Below, piece by piece: positions 53,742-62,350 of a stretch of DNA of 64,000 nucleotides. The position numbers and the translations under genes are program-made. Origin of the DNA: Bradyrhizobium erythrophlei. Its GTDB lineage: Bacteria; Pseudomonadota; Alphaproteobacteria; Rhizobiales; Xanthobacteraceae. Numbering within the stretch: position 1 is the stretch's first letter; each line of letters starts with the position of its first letter. Under the pieces are notes generated by a model. It was not told where the DNA came from, searched no databases, and worked only from the letters and a program-made list of their open reading frames with translations. Location of the stretch: assembly GCF_900129505.1 (NCBI RefSeq), contig NZ_LT670818.1, positions 3,348,001-3,412,000 of the forward strand, given 5' to 3'.

Positions 53742-54827
53742 CTAATCGTCGACGTCTTCCTGCGGCCGTCCGAACAGATGGATGATGCCGGGGGTTGCGA
53801 TGGTGACAAAGACAAAGCGCGAAAGGTGATGCGCGCCGACGAAGATCGGATCGATGTGCAGCGTCAGCGCGAGCGCCAGCATCGCGTCCATGGCGCCCGG
53901 CGCGAAGGCGACGATGATGTCGGCGAACCGGACGTGGGTGGTCAGCGCGATCACCGCGACGAAGACAGCCGAGATCGCCACCGCGATGGCGAACGACCCC
54001 ACCGCCGCATTGACGTGGCTGAGCAGGGTTTTTGGCCGCATCCGCGCAAAGCGCGAGCCGATCAGCGCGCCGATGCCGACCAGCGCGATCGCCCGTACCC
54101 ATGGCGGCAGGCCGCCCTCGATCGCCCCGGTGCCGTGCAGCACGCTGGAGCCGATCATCGCGCCGAACATCCAGCTCGCCGGAAATTTGATCAATCGCAG
54201 CAACAGCGCGACCGCGACCGAGGCCGCGATCAGCTCGGCAAGCTCGAGCGGCGAGGCGATCGCGGTCGCCGCCGCGGGCGGGGATGACGGCGCAATTCCG
54301 GTCAGCGCCAGCAACATCGGAAGCGCTGCGGTGAGAATGATCACACGCATGGTCTGCACCACCGCGATCGCCGAAACGTCGGCGCCGCGCTCGATGGCGA
54401 GCATGGTGATCTGCGACAGCGCGCCGGGACTTCCGGCGAGGAATGCCGAGGTGCGGTCCCAGCCGTGGACACGCTGCAAATAAAGGCTCGAGCCGAAGGT
54501 CGAGCAGAACGTCGCCAGTGCCAAGAGGCCGATGGTCAGGGGATAGGCACCCATGTGCTGCAGCAGCTGCCGCGACACCAGCGAGCCCAGCGAAATCCCC
54601 AGCAGCACCAGCACCGTCTGGGTCAGGATCGGCGTTACCACCAGCGGCCTTCCCGCAATCGCCGCGATGCAGACCGCGATCATGGCGCCGGAAATCAGCC
54701 CGCCCGGCAGATTGGCCACGAGAAACAGCGCGCCCCCGGCGGTGCCGATCACGAGGGTTTCGAGCACGTTGAGGGTTTTGGCGCGGGTGGGGATGGCAAA
54801 GGCCATCGATGCGGGGATCAGGCTCAC
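53742..54827 (-). CDS. AbrB-family (AbrB duplication) membrane protein
   Basis: A 361-residue protein with ten or more membrane segments. It shows the internal duplication of the family: GGLISGAMIAVCIAAIAG in the first half mirrors ASWMFGAMIGSSVLHGTG in the second, and SFLAGSPGALSQITMLAIER mirrors IVAFAPGAMDAMLALALTL. In E. coli AbrB affects aidB regulation; many homologues are annotated as putative ammonia monooxygenases or permeases, which is unproven. A transport role is more likely. The start at 54827 is preferred because membrane segments begin by residue 20. Confidence 0.82.
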   Translation of the reverse strand: MSLIPASMAFAIPTRAKTLNVLETLVIGTAGGALFLVANLPGGLISGAMIAVCIAAIAGRPLVVTPILTQTVLVLLGISLGSLVSRQLLQHMGAYPLTIGLLALATFCSTFGSSLYLQRVHGWDRTSAFLAGSPGALSQITMLAIERGADVSAIAVVQTMRVIILTAALPMLLALTGIAPSSPPAAATAIASPLELAELIAASVAVALLLRLIKFPASWMFGAMIGSSVLHGTGAIEGGLPPWVRAIALVGIGALIGSRFARMRPKTLLSHVNAAVGSFAIAVAISAVFVAVIALTTHVRFADIIVAFAPGAMDAMLALALTLHIDPIFVGAHHLSRFVFVTIATPGIIHLFGRPQEDVDD

Positions 54828-54919
54828 GCCGCCTTATGGCAAATTCGTGAGGTGGGGACAAATGCGCCAGCGCGGTGCAGCAATGCGCGTCCGGAAAAAC
54901 GGCTCGCCGTCATGCAGGC

Positions 54920-54954
54920 GTCACCGGGCCCCGCCTTCGGCGAGCCCCGGTGAC
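54920..54954. repeat. Strong intergenic hairpin (REP-like)
   Basis: Arms of 16 bases (GTCACCGGGCCCCGCC and its near complement) pair with two mismatches around a 3-base loop. Elements of this wording recur between genes in Bradyrhizobium. It may also act as a terminator for psiF, although no T-run follows. Confidence 0.6.
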
Positions 54955-54990
54955 GGGTAAGACTATGGGGAGGCGAGGGTGCAGCCGCGG

Positions 54991-55254
54991 TTACGTCTTC
55001 GGCTTGGCCATCGCGTCCTTTGCCGCCTTCTTGCATTCGGACATGAATTTCTTGCGCTCCTTGCCGTGGAGGCTCTTGGCATCGGCGTCCTTCGAGCATT
55101 GCATCGATTCCGCGGACCGCGGCTTCTCGGCCTTCTTTTCCGTCTTTGCAGCCGGTGCGGGCGTCGCCGGCGCCGGGGTTTGTGCGAAGGCCGAGCTGAT
55201 CAGGAACAGGGAGGCGATGGCGGTCGCGGCCACCCGGGAGGATATCGTCATCAT
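54991..55254 (-). CDS. PsiF-repeat protein
   Basis: An 87-residue exported protein. The Sec signal is MMTISSRVAATAIASLFLIS plus SAFA. A linker rich in Pro, Ala and Lys follows, then one PsiF repeat: MQCSKDADAKSLHGKERKKF, then MSECKK, with the two Cys of the repeat. E. coli PsiF has two such repeats, is phosphate-starvation induced and of unknown function. GAGGTG precedes ATG 55254. It is divergent from the tandem secreted paralogues that follow. Confidence 0.82.
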   Translation of the reverse strand: MMTISSRVAATAIASLFLISSAFAQTPAPATPAPAAKTEKKAEKPRSAESMQCSKDADAKSLHGKERKKFMSECKKAAKDAMAKPKT

Positions 55255-55444
55255 GGGAGCACCTCAGGTTGAAGAGGAGGGCAACGTCGCGCCGCAATGC
55301 TGAACCGTGGATGAATGAAGTAGGGGGAAGCCGTATTTTCGCGGCACGATATTTTGGCGTGGCGATAAATCGCTCCGTTGTCAGGCGCGGTCACTGCGCT
55401 AGGATGGGGAACTTGCGGATCGTTCCGCCCCAGGGAGACCAAGG

Positions 55445-55936
55445 ATGACCATTCAAGCAAAATTATTGTGCACCTTTGCCGTGGCGGGTTTTGCCGCGTT
55501 CGTCGCAACCGCGCCGGCGCAGGCCCTGACCGCGCAGGAGTGCAGTGCGAAATACCAGGCCGCCAAGACCGCCGGCACGCTCAACGGTCAGAAGTGGAAT
55601 GATTTCCGCAAGGCCCAGTGCGGAGCCGACGCCGCCGCGGCGCCGGCCGCAGCTCCTGCGGCAGCACCCGCCGCACCGGCGGCGCCGAAAGAGGCCGAAG
55701 CCAAGCCGAAGAAGGAAGCCGCTCCCGCTGCGGCACCTGCCACGCCGGCCGGCCCTGCGGTATTCCCGAGCGCCGTGGATCCGAAATACGCCAAGGAAAC
55801 CGCCGGCAAGGCCCGCATGCACACCTGCGTCGACCAGTACAACGCCAACAAGGCCACCAACGGCAATGGCGGCCTGAAATGGATCCAGAAGGGCGGCGGC
55901 TATTACAGCGAGTGCAACAAGAAGCTGAAGGGCTAA
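55445..55936 (+). CDS. Secreted two-domain protein with Ala/Pro linker (paralogue A)
   Basis: 163 residues. The Sec signal ends at about residue 28 (APAQALTAQECS). Domain 1 (residues 29-60) is ECSAKYQAAKTAGTLNGQKW, then NDFRKAQCG, with two Cys. Then comes a 45-residue Ala/Pro/Lys linker. Domain 2 is FPSAVDPKYAKETAGKARMH, then TCVDQYNANKATNGNGGLKW and GGGYYSECNKKLKG, again two Cys. Linker and Cys pairs suggest a periplasmic or surface protein. Domain 1 resembles the PsiF repeat in its Cys spacing. The function is unknown. The next gene is a diverged duplicate. Confidence 0.75.
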   Translation: MTIQAKLLCTFAVAGFAAFVATAPAQALTAQECSAKYQAAKTAGTLNGQKWNDFRKAQCGADAAAAPAAAPAAAPAAPAAPKEAEAKPKKEAAPAAAPATPAGPAVFPSAVDPKYAKETAGKARMHTCVDQYNANKATNGNGGLKWIQKGGGYYSECNKKLKG

Positions 55937-56028
55937 GCTAGGCGCCTTTCGACACGGCGGCAGGTCCGGGCGGTGCCTGGACCTGTCCGCCCGTAACAAC
56001 GACGGGCTGAATTTTCACGAGGAGGGGC

Positions 56029-56601
56029 ATGGGAAAGCTTGGCTGGAATATAGCTACATCGATCGGCCTTATCGCATTTTCCCAGACCGCCTCGGCGACA
56101 GCGGACAGTCGCGCGCCGGAGGTTGTTTCGGTTCATCGAAATGCAGCGCTGCCCGATCATTCGGCATACCTGCTCGCCCAGGCAGGCGGGCCCAAGGAAT
56201 CTGCAACGACACCGCCGCTGGAGTCGAAGCAACCGCAAGACCAATCGTCTGCGGCAACTTCTTCGCCGCCCGCCGCGACGTCGACAGCCGAAGTCCCAAG
56301 GCCCGAACGAACCGTCCCGGGATGCGCCCTGAAATATATGGCGGCGGAACTGTCCGGCAAACTGAAGGGGCGCAAATGGAAGGAATTTCGCCAACAGGAG
56401 TGCGGAGCAAGCACCGTTGAGGTGGTATTTCCTGCGGCCGTCGCGCCGAAATACTCCGGCGATAGTCCGGAAAAAGCGCGGACACTTACGTGTGCGGATC
56501 AATTCAACGCCAACAAGGCGTCGAACGGCAATGGCGGCATGAAATGGATCGAAAAGGGCGGCGGTTACTACAGCGAGTGCGTCGTTCGCCTGAAGGGTTG
56601 A
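56029..56601 (+). CDS. Secreted two-domain protein with linker (paralogue B)
   Basis: 190 residues, a tandem paralogue of the preceding gene. It has an N-terminal signal (MGKLGWNIATSIGLIAFSQT plus ASA) and a long Ser/Pro/Gln-rich linker placed before domain 1 here rather than between the domains. Domain 1 is PGCALKYMAAELSGKLKGRK, then WKEFRQQECG. Domain 2 is FPAAVAPKYSGDSPEKARTL, then TCADQFNANKASNGNGGMKW and GGGYYSECVVRLKG. The C-terminal domain is nearly the same as in A, while the rest differs. GAGGAGGGG precedes the ATG. Together they look like a duplicated exported module. Confidence 0.75.
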   Translation: MGKLGWNIATSIGLIAFSQTASATADSRAPEVVSVHRNAALPDHSAYLLAQAGGPKESATTPPLESKQPQDQSSAATSSPPAATSTAEVPRPERTVPGCALKYMAAELSGKLKGRKWKEFRQQECGASTVEVVFPAAVAPKYSGDSPEKARTLTCADQFNANKASNGNGGMKWIEKGGGYYSECVVRLKG

Positions 56602-56773
56602 GTCGGCAGTAAAACTGGAAGGCCTGCGCGTCGGCCCGCTCCGGTGCGAGGCCCGGCGCCGAGACCCTGATCGAGACCATGACCGCAACCTTGATGGCGC
56701 TGCCGTGGCGCGGCTGAGAGCCCCGCGGAGGCGTGCTGCGCGGCGATTGACAAGCGCGTGCGGGAAACGCCTG

Positions 56774-57190
56774 ATGCGCAAGTTCTCTGCGCGCAGGTCT
56801 TTGATGATCGCAAGTTTAAGCTTGATCCTGCTGTGCCAACTGGCCGGCGAAGTCTTTGTGCGCGCTCTCGCGCTGCCGATGCCGGGTCCGGTGGTCGGCC
56901 TCGTGCTGTTGCTGTCGCTATTGGTAGCGCGCGATCGTTTTGCCGTTCTCGCGCGCGGGCCGCTGCAGGGCGGCGGTGTGGAGAATGCCAGCCGCGGCCT
57001 GCTCGCGCATCTGTCGCTGTTGTTCGTTCCCGCCGGTGTCGGCGTCGTGCAGAAGCTCGATCTGATCGCAGCCCATGGCATCGCCATCGTCGTCGTGCTG
57101 CTGCTCTCCGTGGTGGTGACCCTGCTGGCGACGGTGGCGACGTTCCTGGTTGTGAGCCGGCTTACGGCGCACGGGCGGGGCGCGCCATGA
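56774..57190 (+). CDS. CidA/LrgA-family holin-like protein
   Basis: A 138-residue protein with four membrane segments: LMIASLSLILLCQLAGEVFV, then LPMPGPVVGLVLLLSLLVAR, then LLAHLSLLFVPAGVGVVQKL and IVVVLLLSVVVTLLATVATF. The motif PMPGPVVG and LFVPAGVGVV are the family signatures. The pair with the LrgB protein is coupled by overlap (ATGA). In other bacteria such pairs act in pyruvate or metabolite transport and cell lysis control. ATG 56774 is chosen because the membrane part starts soon after; the frame is open earlier, but that stretch is only Arg-rich. Confidence 0.85.
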   Translation: MRKFSARRSLMIASLSLILLCQLAGEVFVRALALPMPGPVVGLVLLLSLLVARDRFAVLARGPLQGGGVENASRGLLAHLSLLFVPAGVGVVQKLDLIAAHGIAIVVVLLLSVVVTLLATVATFLVVSRLTAHGRGAP

Positions 57191-57909
57191 GCGAAAATCC
57201 GTTCTCGCTGTGGGTCTATCTCTCGCAGTCGCCGCTGTTGTCGCTGACCGTGACGTTGCTGATTTACGCGGTCGCCGACGCGGTATCGCTTGCGACCCAT
57301 CGGCACGCACTGGCCAATCCCGTGTTTCATTCGATGTGGATTATCGGGGCATTCCTGCTGCTCACCGGCACCTCCTACACGACCTATTTCGAGGGGGCGC
57401 AGTTCGTGCACTTCCTGCTCGGGCCGGCGACGGTGGCACTCGCCGTGCCGCTCTACGAGAACCGCAAGGCGGCGCTGGCGGCGATCCTGCCGATGCTGGC
57501 GGCGCTCGCGGTGGGCTCCGTGACCGCGATCGGCTCGGCGATGTTGCTGGCGGAGGCCGCAGGGCTGCCGCGCACCGTGGTGGTGTCGCTGGCGCCGAAG
57601 TCGGTCACGGCGGCCGTTGCGATGGGCATCAGCGAATCCCTGCATGCCGATCCGTCGCTGACGGCGGTCGCGGTCATCCTCACCGGCATCATGGGGGCGA
57701 TGATCGTCACCCCCTTGATGAACCGGCTCGGCACCAGGGACCTCTGCGCCCGAGGATTCGCGGTCGGGATCGCGGCGCACGGTCTCGGCACCGCGCGGGC
57801 GTTCCAGGTCGATGCGGTCGCGGGCGTGTTCGCCAGCATCGGCATGAGTCTCAACGCGCTCGTGACCTCGCTATTGGTGCCGCTGGCGGTGACGCTGCTG
57901 GCGCGCTGA
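57187..57909 (+). CDS. LrgB-family protein
   Basis: A 240-residue membrane protein of the LrgB family, partner of the CidA/LrgA-like protein. Conserved text: FVHFLLGPATVALAVPLYEN, then VVSLAPKSVTAAVAMGISES, and GFAVGIAAHGLGTARAFQVD, the standard LrgB signatures. About seven membrane segments. It starts inside the upstream stop (ATGA). Both together form the Lrg/Cid-type complex in the inner membrane. Confidence 0.9.
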   Translation: MSENPFSLWVYLSQSPLLSLTVTLLIYAVADAVSLATHRHALANPVFHSMWIIGAFLLLTGTSYTTYFEGAQFVHFLLGPATVALAVPLYENRKAALAAILPMLAALAVGSVTAIGSAMLLAEAAGLPRTVVVSLAPKSVTAAVAMGISESLHADPSLTAVAVILTGIMGAMIVTPLMNRLGTRDLCARGFAVGIAAHGLGTARAFQVDAVAGVFASIGMSLNALVTSLLVPLAVTLLAR

Positions 57910-58020
57910 TATCGATTGCAGTTTCGCGCCAACGCCGTCATAGAGATTTGCAGAAAATCATCTCAGAAAATCGCCTGGAATTCCCTGGGGGCCCGCCGTG
58001 CAAGTGATGTTACCGACTTG

Positions 58021-58815
58021 ATGATCTCCGTGATGCAGGGCGTGCTCGGGCTGCTATCGGGCGCGCTGGTCGGATTTTCGCTGGGGCTGGTCGGCGGCGG
58101 CGGGTCGGTGCTGGCGGTGCCGCTGATGGTCTATGTGGTCGGCGTGCCCGACCCCCATGTCGCGATCGGCACCAGCGCCATCGCCGTGGCAACCAATGCC
58201 GCATTCAATCTGTCGAACCATGCGCGCGGCGGCACCGTGCGCTGGTCATGCGCGCTGACTTTCGCCGCCGCCGGCATCATCGGCGCCTTCGTCGGCTCGA
58301 TCTTCGGCAAGATGCTCGACGGCCAGAAGCTGCTGGCACTGTTCGCGCTGGTGATGCTGGTGATCGCGGCGCTGATGCTGAAGACGCGGGCGCGGGTCGG
58401 GCTGCCCGACGTGCAGATGAGCTGGTCCAACATGCCCGCCATTGTCGGGCTGGGGCTCGCCACCGGAACCCTGTCCGGCTTCTTCGGCATCGGCGGCGGC
58501 TTCCTGATCGTGCCGGCGCTGATGCTGGCGACGGGCATGTCGATCCTGAACGCGGTATCCTCGTCGCTGGTCGCGGTGACCGCGTTCGGGCTGACGACGG
58601 CCGCCAGTTACGCCTGGTCCGCGCTGATTTCCTGGCAACTGGCGGGAATCTTCATCGCGGGCGGCATCGCCGGCGGATTGATCGGCACTCGGTCGGCGCG
58701 GCATCTCGCGGCGCGGCGCGGGGCGCTGAATGTCGTGTTTGCCGCTGTCATTATCGCGGTAGCGCTCTATATGTTGGTCCGCAGTTTGACCCCTATTCTG
58801 ATGAGCGCGCCTTGA
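58021..58815 (+). CDS. TauE/SafE-family permease
   Basis: A 264-residue membrane protein with eight segments and the two family repeats: FSLGLVGGGGSVLAVPLMVY and TGTLSGFFGIGGGFLIVPAL (the GGGGS and GIGGGF motifs). The family exports sulfite or sulfonate-derived organic anions. The start is ATG 58021 or 58033; the frame is open to 57916, but that part is neither hydrophobic nor preceded by a ribosome site. A DsbA-like thiol protein follows 22 bases after the stop, so a link to sulfur or thiol chemistry is possible. Confidence 0.85.
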   Translation: MISVMQGVLGLLSGALVGFSLGLVGGGGSVLAVPLMVYVVGVPDPHVAIGTSAIAVATNAAFNLSNHARGGTVRWSCALTFAAAGIIGAFVGSIFGKMLDGQKLLALFALVMLVIAALMLKTRARVGLPDVQMSWSNMPAIVGLGLATGTLSGFFGIGGGFLIVPALMLATGMSILNAVSSSLVAVTAFGLTTAASYAWSALISWQLAGIFIAGGIAGGLIGTRSARHLAARRGALNVVFAAVIIAVALYMLVRSLTPILMSAP

Positions 58816-58837
58816 GCGCCGGCCCGGAGACCTTTGG

Positions 58838-59518
58838 ATGATGAAATCGATCGATCCGGCGCCGCCGTATCAGGGACGCAGCCGGCGCGAGGCGCTTGGC
58901 CTGCTCGGCGCGGGCGCCGCCATGCTGGGCCTGGGGATCCTGCCACGCGCGGCGCTGGCGCAAAACAGCGACGAGACGGTGCTGACCGAAGCGTTGGTGC
59001 TGCGCGATCCAGATATTCCGGTGGCGGGCAATCCCAATGGCGACATCACGATCGTCGAGTATTTCGATTACCAATGTCCGTATTGCCGCAAGGTCGAGCC
59101 CGAACTGAAGCAGGTGGTGCATGACGACGGCAAGGTCAGGCTGGTGCAGAAGGACTGGCCGGTTCTGGGACCGGTCTCGGTCGTTGCTGCGCGGATGGCG
59201 TTGGCCTGCAGATACCAGGACAAATATCTTCAGGCCCATGACGCGCTGATCGGCGTCAACTCGAAGCTGACCGAGCCGCGCATCCGCGAACTGCTGGCCA
59301 GCGCCGGCATCGATGTCGACCGTGCCGCCCGCGACCTCGACACCAACGCCAAGGCGATCGACGCGGTTCTCGCGCGCAACAACGATCAGGCCAGCGCGTT
59401 CGGCTTCAACGGCACGCCGTCCTTCATCGTCGGCAAATTCCGCGTGCCGGGCGTGCTCACCATGGAGCAGTTCGGCATGGCCATCGCCGACGCGCGAAAA
59501 GCGGCCAAAAAGAAGTGA
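58838..59518 (+). CDS. DsbA-family thioredoxin-fold protein, Tat-exported
   Basis: 226 residues. A twin-arginine signal (SRREALGLLGAGAAMLGLGI) ends near residue 41 (AALAQ). The catalytic site is EYFDYQCPYCRKVEPELKQV (CPYC), and the thioredoxin fold continues with FNGTPSFIVGKFRVPGVLT (the cis-Pro loop, GTPS). This is the DsbA/DsbG/ScsC-like group with an inserted helical domain. It oxidises or isomerises periplasmic thiols; DsbB at 52.8 kb could be its partner. Export through Tat implies folding before export, unusual for classical DsbA but common in this group of alphaproteobacteria. Confidence 0.88.
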   Translation: MMKSIDPAPPYQGRSRREALGLLGAGAAMLGLGILPRAALAQNSDETVLTEALVLRDPDIPVAGNPNGDITIVEYFDYQCPYCRKVEPELKQVVHDDGKVRLVQKDWPVLGPVSVVAARMALACRYQDKYLQAHDALIGVNSKLTEPRIRELLASAGIDVDRAARDLDTNAKAIDAVLARNNDQASAFGFNGTPSFIVGKFRVPGVLTMEQFGMAIADARKAAKKK

Positions 59519-59557
59519 AGAAGAAATGAAGAGGAAATAGCGCAGACAAAGGCAGAA

Positions 59558-59581
59558 CGCCCTCGCCGCAAGGCGAAGGCG
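59558..59581 (+). terminator. Hairpin terminator between convergent genes
   Basis: A 10-bp stem with one mismatch (CGCCCTCGCC with GGCGAAGGCG) around a GCAA loop, followed by CTTATTT. It lies after the DsbA-like gene and could serve both that gene and the convergent small gene. Confidence 0.55.
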
Positions 59582-59641
59582 CTTATTTGGCTGACCGGCT
59601 CGCGGATATTTTCGCGACGACCTGAGAGATTGTTTGAGAGA

Positions 59642-59848
59642 CTACTTGGACGACAGCCGGATCCAGTCGTCGTGGGCGCGCGTCTTCAGCGCGTGCCAGT
59701 CGGAGGCGGCGACGTCCCAGTTAACGATGGTCCGATTGGCCTCGGCCACCTGGCCATTGGCGACGGTGGAGGTCTGCATCGAATCATAGGTGTAGACGCC
59801 TACGACCAGCAGCAGCGCCCCCAAGATCATTCCAAGAAAAACCCGCAT
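59642..59848 (-). CDS. Small membrane-anchored protein
   Basis: 68 residues. One N-terminal membrane segment (MRVFLGMILGALLLVVGVYT), then a short soluble domain with three Trp (NWDVAASDWHALKTRAHDDW). AGGAGG at ideal spacing precedes ATG 59848. It is probably anchored with its tail in the periplasm. No known family name. It stands alone between convergent neighbours. Confidence 0.75.
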   Translation of the reverse strand: MRVFLGMILGALLLVVGVYTYDSMQTSTVANGQVAEANRTIVNWDVAASDWHALKTRAHDDWIRLSSK

Positions 59849-59955
59849 GAGAACCTCCTGTGAACGCCAACAACGCGAACGGGGAAGGATGGTTCCATCC
59901 CGTTTTCGCGCCGGGCAGCCGGGAAAAGGTCAGCCCAGGTTAAAAATGTGTCTTG

Positions 59956-60816
59956 TTAAAGATGGGTCTTGGCCGGCGCTGGCGCAGCTGATGGCGCGGC
60001 AGCCGCCGTTGTCACGAGATTGAGCGATTTCAGCTCGTCCGGCTTGAACACAAACAGCCTGTCATGGGGTGTCTCCATGGCATGCACCCATACCTGCAGG
60101 CTGACGCCCATCTCGTCGAGATAGCGCTGGCAGCGCGCCGAGATATTTTGCGCCAGGCTCATCTCATCGCGCGGCGCTTGGTTGGCGGCCGACGGCATCG
60201 CCGTGACCTGATGCACGCCGATCGATGCCCTCTGGCCGGCGCGGCGCTCGACGCCGCCGGCGAACACCAGAGGACAGGATGAGACGCAGTATTTTCCCGC
60301 CTCGACCTCGGTTGCGAATTTCCGTTCGCGAATCAGCCGGCCCATGGCGAGCGCGTCGGCCACCGAACCGCCCGGCGAATTCAGCACCACGGTCTTGATG
60401 TAGTCGCCGTGTCTTCCGATCTCGGCAGCGAAGCTTTGCGAAATTCCTGGCGTGATACTGCCGGTCGCCAGCAATTTGCCGCCGCCGACTAGTTCGAACG
60501 TCATCGGTTGCGCGAGTGCGCTGTCGGGCTGTGGCAGCGGCATCAGGCGCTTGTCGCCGCCCGGCAGCAGCGGCGACAGGATCGATGGCACCAGGCTGGG
60601 AAGGTTCAGCGTCGGTGAATCTTCCCTCACCTCGGCTGGCGCTGCGGCGCCGCGATCTGGTATCGCGATCCAGCCCTGCATGCTGGCGAGGTCGACCGCG
60701 AGGACGGTGATCGTGACCGCCAGCGTGCAGCGGAAAATCCAGCGCAAGATGGCCTCGTCGGCGCTACCCGCCAGCCAGGCATGAAAGCGTTGCCCCGGGC
60801 TCAAAGACTGCGACAT
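59956..60816 (-). CDS. ClpP/crotonase-fold periplasmic protein, membrane-anchored
   Basis: 286 residues. One membrane segment lies at about residues 28-46 (FRCTLAVTITVLAVDLASMQ). The soluble part resembles the ClpP-like family of COG3904: KTVVLNSPGGSVADALAMGR, then AGKYCVSSCPLVFAGGVERR (Ser next to Cys at the nucleophile position) and ASIGVHQVTAMPS (His). The order Gly-Gly, Ser, His fits a serine hydrolase site, but protease activity is unproven for this family. It lies 9 bases after the upstream membrane-protein gene on the same strand, so the two are co-transcribed. Confidence 0.78.
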   Translation of the reverse strand: MSQSLSPGQRFHAWLAGSADEAILRWIFRCTLAVTITVLAVDLASMQGWIAIPDRGAAAPAEVREDSPTLNLPSLVPSILSPLLPGGDKRLMPLPQPDSALAQPMTFELVGGGKLLATGSITPGISQSFAAEIGRHGDYIKTVVLNSPGGSVADALAMGRLIRERKFATEVEAGKYCVSSCPLVFAGGVERRAGQRASIGVHQVTAMPSAANQAPRDEMSLAQNISARCQRYLDEMGVSLQVWVHAMETPHDRLFVFKPDELKSLNLVTTAAAAPSAAPAPAKTHL

Positions 60817-60825
60817 CGGCGGAGA

Positions 60826-62184
60826 CTATTTGGTGAGCCGCGCGGACGGCAGCGAGGTGACATTCTCGTCCGCCGCCGCAGCCGCGGGATCCGCGGCCGG
60901 TGGTTTGCCGTCGTCGACCTGCACCTCGCCCGGCGCGGTCTTCAGCCGCGCTTCCTCGACCTCGCGCGCCATCTGCATCGCCGACACCAGTTCGCCGACG
61001 GTCATGTTCGACGCGCTGACCGCCGGAAGCCCCTCGCGCCGGATCGCGGCGTGCACCACGCACAGGATCAGCACGAGTACTGCCGGCATCAGGTCGATCG
61101 ATATCGCACCGGCCCAGCTCGGAATGAAATCGCCGGCATAGCGCAACACCGCTTCGGCCGGTGACAGCGTCTGGAACCTGATCGGTTCGACCCGCGGTGT
61201 CGCCAGGATCTTGTCCGCGGCATCCGAGAGCGACGCTGCTTGCGCGCCGATCGAGCTCTCGACCTTGCCGACCACCGCGGTCTGGCGATCCGCCAGATCG
61301 GCGGTGCGGCCGCCGGCGGCGGGCGCAATGAAGCTCGACGACAGCGATGTCGCCGCGCGTTTGACCGCGGGCGCCACGGAGGTCTGCTGCAGATTGGCGA
61401 TCACGCCCATCAGCGCCAGCGATTCCGTTGCGAATGCATCGCTGCGCGTTGCGATTGGTCCGCGATCGCTGATCAGTTCGCGCATCCTGGCCAGACTCTT
61501 GCTGCCTTGGTCGTAGAGAGCCGAGACACGCTTGCCGGAAGCCTGGACTTCCTGGCCGAGACTGTCGAGCTGCCCCGACATCTGCGTCAGAAGCTGGACG
61601 ACGGTGCCGGAGCCCGAGGTGCCCGTCAGCGAGCCGGCGCGTTCGGCATCGGCGAGCTTTGCGAAGCGCGACGACGCCAGCTGGATATCCGGCAACAGCC
61701 CCTGGGCGGCGATGGCGTCGGTATTGGCGGTATCGAGATCGCGGGTGTAATCCTGCACCGTGGTGGCGAGATGCTGCTGGATAGCGGCGGCGCCGGCCAG
61801 TGCCGACGCATTCAGCCAGGACGACATCGCCACGATCATCAGGGAGCCGAGCAGCATGCAGCCGAACATCAGGCTGCGGCCGGTGCGATGGGTCACATGC
61901 GGCATGAACTGCATCAGGAAGACCCAGAACGTGTAAATGCCGACCGACACTGCGACCGAGTAGATCACCGCGGCGAAGAACACCGTGGTCGGGCTGCCGT
62001 TGAGCAATTCGCGGACGCCGAGATAGGTGTAGACGCCGGCTGCCAGCGCGAGGATCGCGGTGGTCAGCTTCAGCGTCACTTCGAGGCGTGCGACGCCCTT
62101 CGAAAGCCACACCGACGCAGACGCGCGGGAAGGCAGGGTTTGAGAAGGCAAACTTTGGGAGGCAGGGGCAGTATTCGAGGGCAT
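60826..62184 (-). CDS. Membrane protein with long helical periplasmic domain, unknown function
   Basis: 452 residues. Three or four membrane segments lie in the first 170 residues (LTTAILALAAGVYTYLGVRE; AVIYSVAVSVGIYTFWVFLM; SLMFGCMLLGSLMIVAMSSW). A long helical region of about 200 residues resembles a sensor or chemoreceptor-like stalk (QLLTQMSGQLDSLGQEVQAS). One more membrane segment follows near residue 365 (SIDLMPAVLVLILCVVHAAI), then an acidic tail. ATG 62184 has GGAAA upstream; the earlier in-frame start at 62271 is inside the divergent promoter region. Its partner is the ClpP-like gene. The family is not recognised, and the pair may form a regulated proteolysis or envelope-stress complex. 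Confidence 0.7.
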   Translation of the reverse strand: MPSNTAPASQSLPSQTLPSRASASVWLSKGVARLEVTLKLTTAILALAAGVYTYLGVRELLNGSPTTVFFAAVIYSVAVSVGIYTFWVFLMQFMPHVTHRTGRSLMFGCMLLGSLMIVAMSSWLNASALAGAAAIQQHLATTVQDYTRDLDTANTDAIAAQGLLPDIQLASSRFAKLADAERAGSLTGTSGSGTVVQLLTQMSGQLDSLGQEVQASGKRVSALYDQGSKSLARMRELISDRGPIATRSDAFATESLALMGVIANLQQTSVAPAVKRAATSLSSSFIAPAAGGRTADLADRQTAVVGKVESSIGAQAASLSDAADKILATPRVEPIRFQTLSPAEAVLRYAGDFIPSWAGAISIDLMPAVLVLILCVVHAAIRREGLPAVSASNMTVGELVSAMQMAREVEEARLKTAPGEVQVDDGKPPAADPAAAAADENVTSLPSARLTK

Positions 62185-62350
62185 GGTGTGGTTTCCGCGC
62201 TGACCAGCGCCCCCGCTTCTCTTTACCTTTCTGGAGAAAAATTCGGACGAGATTATGTCGCATGTGCCCAATCATCAGGCGTCACAAAGGCTTGAAACGG
62301 ACGTGAGCCGTGCATCAATGAAGGGTGCCTTACTGCGTCAAGGAGAAGAC

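Noticed and set aside
53584..54861. A 425-codon frame overlapping the AbrB-type gene in another frame
   Set aside because: It is His/Arg/Pro-rich and lacks membrane segments, while the 53742-54827 frame shows the duplicated AbrB fold.
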